NCBI RefSeq assembly: GCF_940807255.1
Contig: NZ_CALNWY010000029.1
Coordinates: forward strand, 1-53,907
From: Mixta sp. Marseille-Q2659
Lineage (GTDB): Bacteria > Pseudomonadota > Gammaproteobacteria > Enterobacterales > Enterobacteriaceae
Reading direction: 5' to 3'
Length of the DNA stretch: 53,907 nt
This document shows, piece by piece, positions 20,478 through 29,836 of this stretch. A program made the position numbers and the translations under genes. The notes under the pieces are model-generated. The model saw nothing but the letters and a program-made list of their open reading frames with translations. It did no database searches and was not told the origin of the DNA. The stretch's first letter is position 1; the number at the start of each line of letters is the position of its first letter.

Positions 20478-21809
20478 ATGCAAGCATCCATCGCTCCAAC
20501 ACTCGACAGTGAAAACGACAACGCTCAGGTTAACTCGCGCAGTAAGGTGGTCATTGCATCGCTGGTGGGTACCGCCATTGAATTCTTTGATTTCTATATT
20601 TACGCCACCGCCGCGGTTATCGTCTTTCCTCATATTTTCTTCCCGCAGGGCGATGCGACCGTCGCAACGCTACAGTCGCTGGCAACCTTTGCTATCGCCT
20701 TTGTCGCGCGTCCTATCGGCTCTGCGCTCTTTGGCCACTTCGGCGATCGCGTGGGACGTAAGGCAACGCTGGTCGCCTCGCTGCTGACGATGGGCATCTC
20801 TACCGTGGTGATCGGCTTGCTGCCCAGCTACGACACCATCGGCGTTTTCGCCCCGCTGCTGCTGGCGCTGGCGCGTTTCGGCCAGGGGCTGGGCCTCGGC
20901 GGTGAATGGGGCGGCGCGGCGCTGCTGGCGACGGAAAACGCGCCCGCGAAAAAACGCGCGCTGTACGGCTCTTTCCCGCAGCTCGGCGCGCCGATCGGTT
21001 TTTTCTTTGCCAACGGCACCTTCCTGCTGCTCTCCTGGCTGCTGACCGACGACCAGTTTATGAACTGGGGCTGGCGCGTCCCTTTCGTGCTGTCGGCGGT
21101 GCTGGTGATTATCGGCCTGTACGTACGCGTTTCGCTGCATGAAAGTCCGGTGTTTGCCAAAGTGCAAAAAGAGAAAAAACAGGTGCGCATCCCGATTGGT
21201 ACGCTGCTGACCAAACACCTGGGCGCGACCGTTCTCGGCACTTTTATTATGCTGGCAACCTACACGCTGTTTTACATTATGACCGTTTATTCCATGAGCT
21301 ACGGCACCGCGCCGGTTCCGGCGGGCCTCGGCTTCTCACGTAACAGCCTGCTGTGGATGCTGATGGTGGCGGTAATCGGTTTTGGCGTGATGGTGCCGAT
21401 TGCTGGCGTGCTGGCCGATCGCTTTGGCCGCCGTAAAACCATGATTGTCATTACGCTCGGCATTCTGGTTTTCGGCCTGCTGTTCCCCACGCTGATGGCA
21501 AGCGGCAGCCAGACCATGATGATGCTGTTCCTGCTGCTCGGCCTGAGCATTATGGGCCTGACTTTCGGGCCGATGGGCGCGCTGTTGCCGGAGCTGTTCC
21601 CGACTGAAGTGCGTTATACCGGCGCCTCTTTCTCTTACAACCTGTCGTCGATTCTCGGCGCATCGGTAGCGCCTTATATCGCCGCCTGGCTTAATGCGCA
21701 CTACGGGCTGTTTGCTGTCGGACTCTATCTGGCCTCCATGGCGCTGCTAACGCTGATTGCGCTGATCGCCTGTAAAGAGACGCGCCATCAGACGCTGTAT
21801 GAAGCCTGA
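20478..21809 (+). CDS. yhjE: MFS transporter YhjE (metabolite:H+ symporter family)
   Basis: A 443-residue, 12-helix transporter of the ProP/ShiA/KgtP type. It has GTAIEFFDFYIYATAA in helix 1, the loop 2-3 motif GHFGDRVGRKATL, ARFGQGLGLGGEWGGA in helix 4 and the repeated motif ADRFGRRKTM in loop 8-9. The substrate is unproven, probably a carboxylate. It follows yhjD as in E. coli and ends at a strong terminator. Confidence 0.92.
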   Translation: MQASIAPTLDSENDNAQVNSRSKVVIASLVGTAIEFFDFYIYATAAVIVFPHIFFPQGDATVATLQSLATFAIAFVARPIGSALFGHFGDRVGRKATLVASLLTMGISTVVIGLLPSYDTIGVFAPLLLALARFGQGLGLGGEWGGAALLATENAPAKKRALYGSFPQLGAPIGFFFANGTFLLLSWLLTDDQFMNWGWRVPFVLSAVLVIIGLYVRVSLHESPVFAKVQKEKKQVRIPIGTLLTKHLGATVLGTFIMLATYTLFYIMTVYSMSYGTAPVPAGLGFSRNSLLWMLMVAVIGFGVMVPIAGVLADRFGRRKTMIVITLGILVFGLLFPTLMASGSQTMMMLFLLLGLSIMGLTFGPMGALLPELFPTEVRYTGASFSYNLSSILGASVAPYIAAWLNAHYGLFAVGLYLASMALLTLIALIACKETRHQTLYEA

Positions 21810-21837
21810 TACGGCAACCCACATTTTACTGATGGTA

Positions 21838-21864
21838 AAAAGGCGTCCTGAGGACGCCTTTTTT
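21838..21864 (+). terminator. Rho-independent terminator of yhjE
   Basis: AAAGGCGTCC-TGA-GGACGCCTTTTTT, about 30 bases after the yhjE stop. The A-run on the left could also serve minus-strand transcripts. Confidence 0.9.
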
Positions 21865-21921
21865 ATTCACTTCAGCCCGATAAAATCTCTTCGTACTCTT
21901 CAGGCCGTTAGCTGACAGCAG

Positions 21922-21950
21922 GGTGGAAAAGGCGGCTGGCCTTTTCCACC
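21922..21950 (-). terminator. Hairpin downstream of yhjG
   Basis: A 12-base perfect stem (GGTGGAAAAGGC / GCCTTTTCCACC) with a five-base loop, 31 bases beyond the yhjG stop. No clear T-run, so termination is inferred from position. Confidence 0.55.
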
Positions 21951-21980
21951 GTCACGCCATTAAGCCGCAATAGCCGTCGT

Positions 21981-24044
21981 TTACTTCTGGTTTTTCATCT
22001 GCTGCAGCACATTAACGCACTGGTTATCTTCGTTATCGCTGGGTGAAATCAGCGCCAGCAGCGCGGCGGCTGGCGTCAGCACCGTGCCCAGCGCGACGGC
22101 GGCCGCGCCGCGAGCCAGCAACGGCCCTGCTTTCACGCCCGCATCCGGGTTTTTAAAGGTGCCGCGCACGTAAAGCGGTGAACGCAGGGTAACGATACGC
22201 ACGCCTTTACTTTCCGGGTTAATGGAGAGATCCATACGTTCGTTGGCGAAGTTAACGTTGCCGGTCAGGTTTACCACCGCGTTGGTGGTATCAAACACAA
22301 ACAGCCGTGACGTCGCCAGTCCGTTGCGCACATCCAGATTGGCCGCTGCACAGTTGATACGCACTTCGTCATCGCCGAACAGCTTGCCGACCACGTAGTT
22401 ACCCACGTTCAGACCGACAATCTCCATCAGGCTGCGGCTGATTACGCCATCGTTCATCAGCAGTTTCATATCACCGTTGCTGGTCGCCAGCAGATCGGCG
22501 ACCGAGTTGCCGGTGCCGCTCAGCTTCGCATCGCCGTTCAGCTGGCCCATGCTGCTGCGCATCGCCTCAACGTCGGGGAACAGCTGACGCAAATGCAGCC
22601 GACGCGCATGCAGATCGGCGCGGCCACGCATCGGCGTTTTGCTTCCTTCCAGGCGAATCGTCGAGTTAATGTTGCCGCCCGCCACGCCGAAACGCAGCGG
22701 ATCCAACAGCAGATCGCCATTTTTCAGCTCCAGGTGGGTATACAGATCGCTTAACGGCAGCGAACTGCTGTGTTCAATACGCTTACCGCTAAACTTCACG
22801 TCAGCATCCATCACGTCCCAGTTTTTGGTATCAAAACGGTCGTGAGGCAGTACGCGATCGGCTGGCTGGTTGGTCGTTTCACCGCGTTTCGCTTCGCCGC
22901 TTTTAGTTTTTTCGCTGCCCTTACCGGAATCGACGCCGATTAGCGGGCCTAAATCGGCCATGCGTAGCTGGCGCGATACCACTTCGCCGCTCAGCTTCGG
23001 ACGTGGTTTGCCCTGCGTATAGGTCAGCGTGCCGTGAATATCGCTGTCGCCGATATGACCGTTAAAGTTTTCATAGCGGTAAACGGCATTATCTTTTTCA
23101 CCGAATTTCACCTTCAGATGGCCGTCGGTTTCATACGGCGGCGTATCCGGCAACAGCACGCCGGTCAGCTCGTAGAGATTCGCCAGCGTATCGCCGGAAA
23201 AACGCACGCGCAGATCAAGTCCGCCAAGGTTTAACGGATCCTGCAGGCTGCCGGTAATGCCCACCCGCGTGGTGCCGTTACGCACATCGGCCTGCACCGG
23301 GAACGGCGTGGTTTTACTGCGCAGCGACAGCATGCCGCCCAGTTTGCCGCTTCCTTCGAGCTGCTGATTGTTATAAGTGCCGCTGGCACGCCAGCCGAAA
23401 ACGAAATCCGCCGCGCCCTTCTGTTTATCGTCACCGCCGGCTACCTGACCGTACGGCACCGGCTTGCCCAGCGGATCTACTTCCATTTTGACGTTCGCTT
23501 TGTTCACCGCATCGCGGTAGGCGATATGGCCCTGGTCAAACAGGATATTATCCAGACGGAATGACCAGGCGGAAGGCTGCTGATTCGCCTCTTCGGGCTG
23601 GTCGCTGTTGGCGAGGTTAAAGGTCCAGTTGTTCTTTTTATCGGCGGTTTGGATCAGCCTGGCGTCCGGCCGCTGTAGCTTAATCCACGGAATAAAAATC
23701 TCTTTATGCAGCAGCGCCAGCGGAGAAATCGTGGCGTCGGCGCGCTGCAAATGCACCATAGTGACCTCAGGAATATCGGGCGGGTTGCCCAGCACAATAT
23801 CTTCAGCATGGATTTGCGGCCAGGGCACCCAGCGGCGCCAGCCTGGTTCTTCACGGTTGCGTACCCAGTCCACGCCCAGGTCGCCGCGAATCGCAAAGGG
23901 TCGATTCAGCTCCGTTGAGACTTTCTGATTGATGGTTGGCTTCAGGCGATTCCAATCGAAGGTGGCGATAATCACCACCAACACGACAACCAGCAAGCAA
24001 AAAATCCCAATCACCCAGCTGGTAATTTTTCCTGCACGTGACAT
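21981..24044 (-). CDS. yhjG: AsmA-family protein YhjG
   Basis: A 687-residue protein with one N-terminal membrane anchor (about residues 8-28, VIGIFCLLVVVLVVII) and a long AsmA-like periplasmic region. The N-terminal block contains FDWNRLKPTINQKVSTELNR, and the C-terminal AsmA domain contains LLMNDGVISRSLMEIVGLNV and NLTGNVNFANERMDL. AsmA-like proteins are thought to form envelope-spanning lipid-transfer bridges. Order with yhjE and pdeH is as in E. coli. Confidence 0.92.
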   Translation of the reverse strand: MSRAGKITSWVIGIFCLLVVVLVVIIATFDWNRLKPTINQKVSTELNRPFAIRGDLGVDWVRNREEPGWRRWVPWPQIHAEDIVLGNPPDIPEVTMVHLQRADATISPLALLHKEIFIPWIKLQRPDARLIQTADKKNNWTFNLANSDQPEEANQQPSAWSFRLDNILFDQGHIAYRDAVNKANVKMEVDPLGKPVPYGQVAGGDDKQKGAADFVFGWRASGTYNNQQLEGSGKLGGMLSLRSKTTPFPVQADVRNGTTRVGITGSLQDPLNLGGLDLRVRFSGDTLANLYELTGVLLPDTPPYETDGHLKVKFGEKDNAVYRYENFNGHIGDSDIHGTLTYTQGKPRPKLSGEVVSRQLRMADLGPLIGVDSGKGSEKTKSGEAKRGETTNQPADRVLPHDRFDTKNWDVMDADVKFSGKRIEHSSSLPLSDLYTHLELKNGDLLLDPLRFGVAGGNINSTIRLEGSKTPMRGRADLHARRLHLRQLFPDVEAMRSSMGQLNGDAKLSGTGNSVADLLATSNGDMKLLMNDGVISRSLMEIVGLNVGNYVVGKLFGDDEVRINCAAANLDVRNGLATSRLFVFDTTNAVVNLTGNVNFANERMDLSINPESKGVRIVTLRSPLYVRGTFKNPDAGVKAGPLLARGAAAVALGTVLTPAAALLALISPSDNEDNQCVNVLQQMKNQK

Positions 24045-24103
24045 CTTCGTCTCCTTACCTGCAATCTATTTGGTAAAGATAGTAGAGCGGCAGAAAAACG
24101 GTG

Positions 24104-24877
24104 TCAGGGAAGCTGAAACGGCAGGGTTTCCAGCTGGTTGAACGGCTGCGGGCGGGCGAAGAAATAGCCCTGAGCGGCGAATGCGGGCGAATTACGCACC
24201 TGCTCCCACTCTTCGGCGGTTTCGATGCCTTCGACAATCACGCCTTTGCAGTAGCGGTTAATCAGCGCCAGCAACATGGTAAACAGATTGCGTCCTTCTT
24301 CGCTGTTGCGCAGCAAAACAAACAGCTCACGCGCCAGCTTAATATAATCGTAGCTCAGCTCCGTCAGCGCCGAAAAGTTCGCCATACCTGCGCCGAAATC
24401 ATCCAGCCACAGCGCGCCCAGCTCCGGCATTTGCGCCACCATTTCTTCCTGCGGCAGCACCTGATGCTCGACCAGTTCAAAACGCACCCAGGGCAGACGC
24501 GCAATGAGCGCGCGCAGCGGCGCATGATGCTGAAGCGCCAGCAGCGTCGGCCCGTCAATATTGACCGAGGCGACGATATCGGAATCGGCAAAAAAATGCG
24601 TCCAGCGGCTTAGCAGCTCCAGCTGTTCCCGAATGACATGTAAACGTTGGGAAGTTTCTAATGCGGCAAAATAGCGCTCCGGCGACAGACGCTGACCCGG
24701 CGCGGAAGGATGCGTTACCGCAGTCAGCAGCTCAATTGCCATCAGGCGGCCCGTAACCTGATAAATCGGTTGAAAGGTGTAAATACGCTGGCATGACAGC
24801 CAGTAGTGCCGCTGTTCCTGACGTTGCTGCATGACAATTGAGGAAGGAAGCCGATGACTAATTTTATTCATCATCAT
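24104..24877 (-). CDS. pdeH: EAL-domain c-di-GMP phosphodiesterase PdeH (YhjH)
   Basis: A 257-residue protein that is a stand-alone EAL domain: the signature appears as AIELLT (ELL, as in E. coli YhjH), metal-site residues occur in VNIDG and FELVEH, with the catalytic LDDFGAGMANF, KLARELF and VIVEGIET. It lowers c-di-GMP and so favours motility over matrix production. In E. coli it belongs to the flagellar regulon. Here only flgMN of that regulon is visible, though a stretch containing TAAAGT about 80-100 bases upstream is not a convincing sigma-28 site. Confidence 0.93.
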   Translation of the reverse strand: MMMNKISHRLPSSIVMQQRQEQRHYWLSCQRIYTFQPIYQVTGRLMAIELLTAVTHPSAPGQRLSPERYFAALETSQRLHVIREQLELLSRWTHFFADSDIVASVNIDGPTLLALQHHAPLRALIARLPWVRFELVEHQVLPQEEMVAQMPELGALWLDDFGAGMANFSALTELSYDYIKLARELFVLLRNSEEGRNLFTMLLALINRYCKGVIVEGIETAEEWEQVRNSPAFAAQGYFFARPQPFNQLETLPFQLP

Positions 24878-25065
24878 TATTAGTATCCTGGTGGTCAGGC
24901 TCTGTTCCTTAGCCTGGCGCGGCGTGCTAAAAGAGTTTTTCGATGCCTGCCGCCACGCTGAAGCCCTTCACTTTATCAGCCGGTATTCTTTTCAATCGTA
25001 ATAATAACGTGGTGATTTATCGTTTTATCGCCGCTTATATCAGCAAATTAGCGCCTTAACCTAAA

Positions 25066-25082
25066 TTAAAACACCGTTTTAA
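25066..25082. promoter_or_regulatory. Putative KdgR operator of kdgK
   Basis: Inverted TTAAAAC-ACC-GTTTTAA, matching the KdgR form (A/G)AAAC-N3-GTTT(T/C). It lies 64 bases before the kdgK start, an expected place since KdgR represses kdgK in enterobacteria. Confidence 0.65.
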
Positions 25083-25145
25083 AATATTGACTCACCGTCG
25101 CGCTCGGTGGAGACTAAGGTCTTTTATTACAGGAGGGTCAACAGG

Positions 25146-26078
25146 ATGGCAGGGAAAAAAATTGCGGTAATCGGCGAATGTATGATCGAGCTTTCCCAGC
25201 AGGGCGAAGCGCTGAAGCGCGGCTTCGGGGGCGATACGCTGAATACCGCCGTCTATATTGCGCGACAAACGTCAGCCGAGCAGCTGACGGTGGAATATGT
25301 CACTGCACTGGGCAACGACAGCTTCAGCAATGACATGCTCGCCGCCTGGCAGCAGGAAGGCGTACGCACCGATCTGGTACAACGTCTGGAAAATCGCCTG
25401 CCCGGCCTGTACGTGATTGAAACCGACGCGCACGGCGAACGCACCTTTAGCTACTGGCGCAACGAGGCCGCCGCGCGCTTCTGGCTGCAAAGCCCGCAGG
25501 CGGAGGCGATCTGCCAGCAGCTGATGCAGTTCGACTATCTCTATCTGAGCGGGATCAGCCTGGCCATTCTGACGGCGGAAGATCGTCAAAAGCTGATGAA
25601 CTTGCTGACCGCCTGCCGCGCCAACGGCGGCAAAGTGATCTTTGATAACAACTATCGTCCGCGTCTCTGGTCGAGCCGCGAAGAAGCCCAACAGGCTTAT
25701 CAGGCGATGCTCGCCTGCACCGATATTGCTTTCCTGACGCTGGATGATGAAACCGTCCTGTGGGGCGACGCGCCGACGGAGCAGGTCATTGCCCGCACGC
25801 GCGCCGCAGGCGTTAGCGAGATTGTGATTAAGCGCGGCGCGGACGCCTGTCTGGTGGCGCTGAGTGATGAATCGCTGCTGGAAGTGCCGGCTGTCCGGCT
25901 GGAAAAAGAGAAGATTGTCGATACTACCGCCGCCGGGGATTCTTTCAGCGCCGGTTATCTGGCGGTGCGGTTATGCGGCGGCAGCCCGGAAGAGGCGGCG
26001 GCGCGCGGACATCTGACCGCCAGCACGGTGATTCAGCATCGCGGCGCAATTATTCCGCTCAGCGCTATGCCGCGCTAA
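25146..26078 (+). CDS. kdgK: 2-dehydro-3-deoxygluconokinase KdgK
   Basis: A 310-residue PfkB-family sugar kinase nearly colinear with E. coli KdgK: KKIAVIGECMIELSQ at the start, RGFGGDTLNTAVYIAR, FDNNYRPRLW and the C-terminal PfkB anion hole/catalytic Asp in DTTAAGDSFSAGYLA. It phosphorylates 2-keto-3-deoxygluconate for the pectin/glucuronate route to the KDPG aldolase. The start at 25146 has AGGAGG eight bases upstream. A longer frame from 25107 lacks such a site. Confidence 0.96.
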   Translation: MAGKKIAVIGECMIELSQQGEALKRGFGGDTLNTAVYIARQTSAEQLTVEYVTALGNDSFSNDMLAAWQQEGVRTDLVQRLENRLPGLYVIETDAHGERTFSYWRNEAAARFWLQSPQAEAICQQLMQFDYLYLSGISLAILTAEDRQKLMNLLTACRANGGKVIFDNNYRPRLWSSREEAQQAYQAMLACTDIAFLTLDDETVLWGDAPTEQVIARTRAAGVSEIVIKRGADACLVALSDESLLEVPAVRLEKEKIVDTTAAGDSFSAGYLAVRLCGGSPEEAAARGHLTASTVIQHRGAIIPLSAMPR

Positions 26079-26127
26079 AAGTCGGGTTTATGCTGTACGC
26101 TCCGCTATCGCTCAGGAGAGTAAAGCA

Positions 26128-26769
26128 ATGCTTAAGGTTTGGGGTCGTAAAACGTCGTCAAATGTACAGGCCGTCATGTGGTGTATTGGCGAGCTGGGGC
26201 TGCCTTATCAGCGCATCGACATCGGTCATAAGTATGGCGGTAACCATACGCCGGAATTCCTGGCGATGAACCCCAACGGGCTGGTGCCGGTACTGCGCGA
26301 TGATGACAGCCCGCCGCTGTTTGAGTCTGCCGCCATTGTCCGCTATCTGGCGGCTCGCTACGGCGGCGACGCCTTCTGGCCGCAAGCGCCGCTGGAGCGG
26401 GCCGCGATCGATGTCTGGGCTGAATGGGCGAAGTCGAGCGTTTACGTCAGCTTTATCCGTCCGATTTTCTGGCCAGTATTTGTTGTCGCGCCGCAGGATC
26501 GTGATCAGCAGGCGATTGCGCAAGCGCTGGAAAATCTGACGAAGCTGCTGAAAATTGCCGACGATCGGCTGGCGCAGCACGATTATCTGGCGGGTGACCG
26601 GCTGACGGTGGCGGATATTATGTTTGGTACGCTGCTCTATCGCTATTACACGCTGGAGATTACCCGTCCATCCCTGCCCGCGCTGGAAAAATATTATCAG
26701 CGGCTAACGCAGCGTCCGGCCTATCAGGAGCATGTGATGGTGCCTTACGACGAGCTGCGTAACTGGTAA
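26128..26769 (+). CDS. Glutathione S-transferase family protein
   Basis: A 213-residue GST: thioredoxin-like N-terminal domain (LKVWGRKTSSNVQAVMWCIG; NGLVPVLRDDD with ESAAIVRYLAARYGG) and helical C-terminal domain (YLAGDRLTVADIMFGTLLYR). The substrate is unknown. It follows kdgK by 49 bases on the same strand with its own GGAG site, and ends at a terminator. It is not part of the E. coli order at this place. It resembles the GST at 15604 in family only. Confidence 0.92.
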   Translation: MLKVWGRKTSSNVQAVMWCIGELGLPYQRIDIGHKYGGNHTPEFLAMNPNGLVPVLRDDDSPPLFESAAIVRYLAARYGGDAFWPQAPLERAAIDVWAEWAKSSVYVSFIRPIFWPVFVVAPQDRDQQAIAQALENLTKLLKIADDRLAQHDYLAGDRLTVADIMFGTLLYRYYTLEITRPSLPALEKYYQRLTQRPAYQEHVMVPYDELRNW

Positions 26770-26790
26770 CCACGAACTATTATTCCCTGA

Positions 26791-26817
26791 ACCGCTCCGC
26801 CAACCGGGGCGGTTTTT
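26791..26817 (+). terminator. Rho-independent terminator after GST
   Basis: ACCGCTCCG and CGGGGCGGT form a nine-pair stem (one G-T) followed by a TTTTT run, about 20 bases after the stop. Confidence 0.85.
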
Positions 26818-27148
26818 AGATCCGCACTTCATGACTTTGTATAACTCGCCATCAGGCATTGCCTGATAAACAGTCAGGCAAGGTGCCACTGTTTTCAATA
26901 AAACCAGCCGTTCTCACTCCGATTGCACGCCCGCAAAATCCCCCGCCATTTACATCAAAACAATTGATTATTAACCACTAAGGCAAATCATTTTTCCGCC
27001 GCCAGGCTAATTCTGATTCTGTCGGTTAGCGCACAGTAAACACTGGACGCGAATGCCTCCCAACGCCAATCATTAATAACGCCCGCCTGGCTTTTATCCA
27101 TTGCGATACGGCTCCGGCACTCAAATCACACGCTCATCAGGACAGGTT
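26818..27148. other. Intergenic region before the hydrolase gene
   Basis: About 330 bases, AT-rich in the middle, with no gene seen. It presumably holds the hydrolase promoter, but I cannot place a convincing one. Confidence 0.4.
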
Positions 27149-28039
27149 ATGAAAGCAGAAATTTTCAATCTCTGGCCGCACGGCGACGCGCCCGGAGCCA
27201 GCCAGTCAACGGCAAAACCGCAAATCATCGACTTAGCCAAAGAGTTTGAACCCTATAACCGCGCGGCCTCCGGTGTGCGCTGTCCTGAACTGGCGATCTG
27301 GTATCCAGAAGAATCCAACGGCACTACGCTGCTGGTGGCGCCCGGCGGCAGCTTTGCGCGCATTATGATCGATACCGAAGGCAGCTCGCTGGCGACGTTT
27401 TTCACCGCCATGGGTTATACGCTGGCAGTGATGACCTATCGTCTGCCCACCGATGGACATCATGAAGGCGCCGATGCGCCGTTAGCCGATGCACAACGTG
27501 CGGTGCGCGTGCTGCGCGACCGTGCCGCCCGTGGTCTCAACGGTAAACGCATCGTGATGATGGGCTTCTCTGCCGGCGGCTACGTTGCCGCCAGCGTTGG
27601 CACCCGCTTTAGTGAAAAGCTTTATCCGCCGCAGGATAATGCCGACAAGCTTTCGGCACGCCCGGACGCGCTGGTGCTGGTCTATCCGGTGATTACCATG
27701 CGCGACGGCATGGCGCATGCGGAATCACGCCAGCGCCTGCTGGGAGAGTGGCCGGATGATAAAACGCTTGAGGCTTACTCGCTGGAAACGCGCGTAACGC
27801 CTGAAACGCCGCCGGTACTGTTAATTCATGCGGTCGATGATGAGAGCGTGCCAGTCACTCACAGCATGGCTTTTTTCAGCGCGCTGCGTGAACAGAAGGT
27901 GCCGGTAGAGCTGCATTTTTATGAGCGCGGCGGCCACGGTTTCGGCATGCGCAACCTCGCCGATTCACCGCTGGCCAGCTGGCCGATGCTGGTAACGGAA
28001 TGGCTGCGGGCGAAGAAAACCGCTGTCACGGCGGCCTGA
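27149..28039 (+). CDS. Alpha/beta-hydrolase, esterase-like
   Basis: A 296-residue protein with the alpha/beta-hydrolase features of small acetyl-esterases: oxyanion VAPGGSFA, nucleophile Ser in GFSAGGY, acid in HAVDDESVP and His in GGHGFG. No signal peptide, so cytosolic. It resembles enzymes that deacetylate plant or polysaccharide sugars (family inference). The start at 27149 is preceded by AGGA, while an upstream in-frame ATG at 27101 would add an unconserved 16 residues. It is absent from this place in E. coli. Confidence 0.88.
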   Translation: MKAEIFNLWPHGDAPGASQSTAKPQIIDLAKEFEPYNRAASGVRCPELAIWYPEESNGTTLLVAPGGSFARIMIDTEGSSLATFFTAMGYTLAVMTYRLPTDGHHEGADAPLADAQRAVRVLRDRAARGLNGKRIVMMGFSAGGYVAASVGTRFSEKLYPPQDNADKLSARPDALVLVYPVITMRDGMAHAESRQRLLGEWPDDKTLEAYSLETRVTPETPPVLLIHAVDDESVPVTHSMAFFSALREQKVPVELHFYERGGHGFGMRNLADSPLASWPMLVTEWLRAKKTAVTAA

Positions 28040-28119
28040 CGGCAACTTTCTTTAGCCTGCGATACTACCGGGCAACAAGCCATTTCCCCCGGCAAAGTCG
28101 GTAGTTTAAAGCAGACAAG

Positions 28120-28143
28120 CAAAAGGCTGCCTGACGGCAGCCT
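28120..28143 (-). terminator. Terminator-like hairpin downstream of yhjJ
   Basis: AGGCTGCC-TGAC-GGCAGCCT, with TTTT following on the minus strand. It lies about 200 bases beyond the yhjJ stop, and could also end the hydrolase transcript from the other side. Confidence 0.6.
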
Positions 28144-28256
28144 GGGGAGAAAGCAAGGCACGCTAAGAAACATTCTCTGGAACTGTCGATAGCGCCACAG
28201 AGGCGCTGAAGACCATCCGTTTGCCGTGCTGTCGAATCGCCAGCAAGAGAGATTAT

Positions 28257-28366
28257 CGGTGCCGGGTTTACGACTACGGCACCGGCAACAGCGGCTCTGA
28301 TACAGCGTTTATAACCGCAACGAGGGCAATAATCTTTCCGGCGCAGAGTTACGACTGCGGCGCCGG
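28257..28366. repeat. Two related stem-loops at the yhjJ 3' end
   Basis: 28257-28284 (arms CGGTGCC/GGCACCG) and 28338-28366 (arms CCGGCGC/GCGCCGG) share the loop-side sequence TTACGACT(A/G)CGGC. The second spans the yhjJ stop codon. They look like a degenerate duplication of the gene end or a REP-like pair. Confidence 0.55.
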
Positions 28367-29836
28367 TATATCCGATACCTCGACTTTGCCCTCTTCCGGC
28401 GCGATCACCGCAGGCGGCGGCGCCATAATTTTTTGCCAGCTTTCATGCAGCGCTTTCATATTCGCTTCCGGCTCGCCCTGCGGCTGCATCAGCGCCATCG
28501 TCAGTTCCTGCGAGAGCTGTTGACGCAGTTCCTGATTCAGTGCCGCCAGCGTCAGGCTGTTAAGAAAATCCTGGCGATATTTCTGATACTGCTCCGGCGC
28601 AATATCCACGACCGCGTTTTGCTGCGAACGTAAGCGCTGACTCATCAGCACATCGGTATCAGTGCGCGCGTAAGTGGCAAACAGCTTATTCAGCTCGACG
28701 GTTTTTTGCGCCATCAGCGCGTCAAACTCCGACTGCGGCAGGCCGTGATCGCGTACGCTGGCTAACTCACGCGCAATCAGGTTCATATTCTTTTCCAGCG
28801 TCTCGGCGCTGGAATCCATGCTGATCGCGCACTGCGCGCGCTGATAAAGTACCCGACAATCAAACCCAACCTGTACGCCCTGCGCTTTGCTGTCGCTTAA
28901 GACGCGCTGCACGTGCCAGAACAGCGCCTCACGCGCTAAATCGCTCTGCCAGTAACGAATCAGGTTTTGCGAATCGCGAATTGGCTGCCACGGCATATCC
29001 CAGATCAGCGACAGCCGATCCTGTTTCAGGCTGGGATTCACCAGGGTAACCGGCTGCGGCGGCAAAGGAGAAAGCGTCGGCACCGGCGCAGGCGTTTCGC
29101 GTCGGCCTTCCAGCGAGGAAAAAGCTTTATTGATCTGTTCGCTAAGGGAGCGGCTATCAACGTTGCCTACCACAAACAGCGTCATCGCATCGGGCGTATA
29201 CCACTGTTTATAGAAGCTGCTGAGCTGATTGACATCAATTGGCGCTTTCGGCTGTTCGGCGGGATCGTGTCCCAGCAGGGTGGAACCTTTCAGCCGGTAA
29301 CGCCACCAGACGTCACGCGGGTTTGGCGGCCAGCTAGCGATGGGATCGTCAGCGCCGATGGCGGTATTGACCACCTGATCGTTAATCGCCATTTTTCCTG
29401 CCGTGGCGGAGAGCCAGCTTAGCGCATCTTTTAACAGCTCAGGACGGTTATTGGGCAGGCTAAGATTGTACAGCGTAAATTCATATGAGGTGACGGCGGG
29501 CGGCAAAGGGCGACCGGGATCCATAGCCTGCTGCCAGAGCGCGCGCTGTTGCGCCGGATCGAGCGCGGTATTATGCACCATTGCCAGGCGCGGCAGCAGA
29601 TGGCTAAAGCCGGTTTGCTGGGCATTTTCCATGAGCGAGCCGGTATTCACCATCAGGCGAATTTCCACGCGGTCGCTGGGGCGCTGCGGCGTGCTAAGCA
29701 ACTGCCATTTAAAGCCGTTATCTAATTTTCCCTGCTGCCAGGCAGGATCGGGTTGTAGTGTTTCAGCCTGCAATGTGCCACTGACGGCCGCCAGCAACAA
29801 CCCACCAACTAACAAACGAATTCTGGTGCCCTGCAT
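28349..29836 (-). CDS. yhjJ: Periplasmic M16-like protein YhjJ, probably inactive
   Basis: A 495-residue protein with a signal peptide (RLLVGGLLLAAVSGTLQA, cleavage after residue 24) and two M16 peptidase-like halves (FSHLLPRLAMVHNTAL; PDAMTLFVVGNVDSRSL; RDHGLPQSEFD). The zinc motif HxxEH expected in M16 enzymes is replaced by FSHLLPRLA, so proteolysis is unlikely, as also inferred for E. coli YhjJ. The function is unknown. Position between kdgK and dctA agrees with E. coli. Confidence 0.9.
   Translation of the reverse strand: MQGTRIRLLVGGLLLAAVSGTLQAETLQPDPAWQQGKLDNGFKWQLLSTPQRPSDRVEIRLMVNTGSLMENAQQTGFSHLLPRLAMVHNTALDPAQQRALWQQAMDPGRPLPPAVTSYEFTLYNLSLPNNRPELLKDALSWLSATAGKMAINDQVVNTAIGADDPIASWPPNPRDVWWRYRLKGSTLLGHDPAEQPKAPIDVNQLSSFYKQWYTPDAMTLFVVGNVDSRSLSEQINKAFSSLEGRRETPAPVPTLSPLPPQPVTLVNPSLKQDRLSLIWDMPWQPIRDSQNLIRYWQSDLAREALFWHVQRVLSDSKAQGVQVGFDCRVLYQRAQCAISMDSSAETLEKNMNLIARELASVRDHGLPQSEFDALMAQKTVELNKLFATYARTDTDVLMSQRLRSQQNAVVDIAPEQYQKYRQDFLNSLTLAALNQELRQQLSQELTMALMQPQGEPEANMKALHESWQKIMAPPPAVIAPEEGKVEVSDIPAPQS

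Noticed and set aside
24878..25000. Sigma-28 promoter for pdeH
   Set aside because: A TAAAGT element is present but no GCCGATAA-like -10 at the required spacing.
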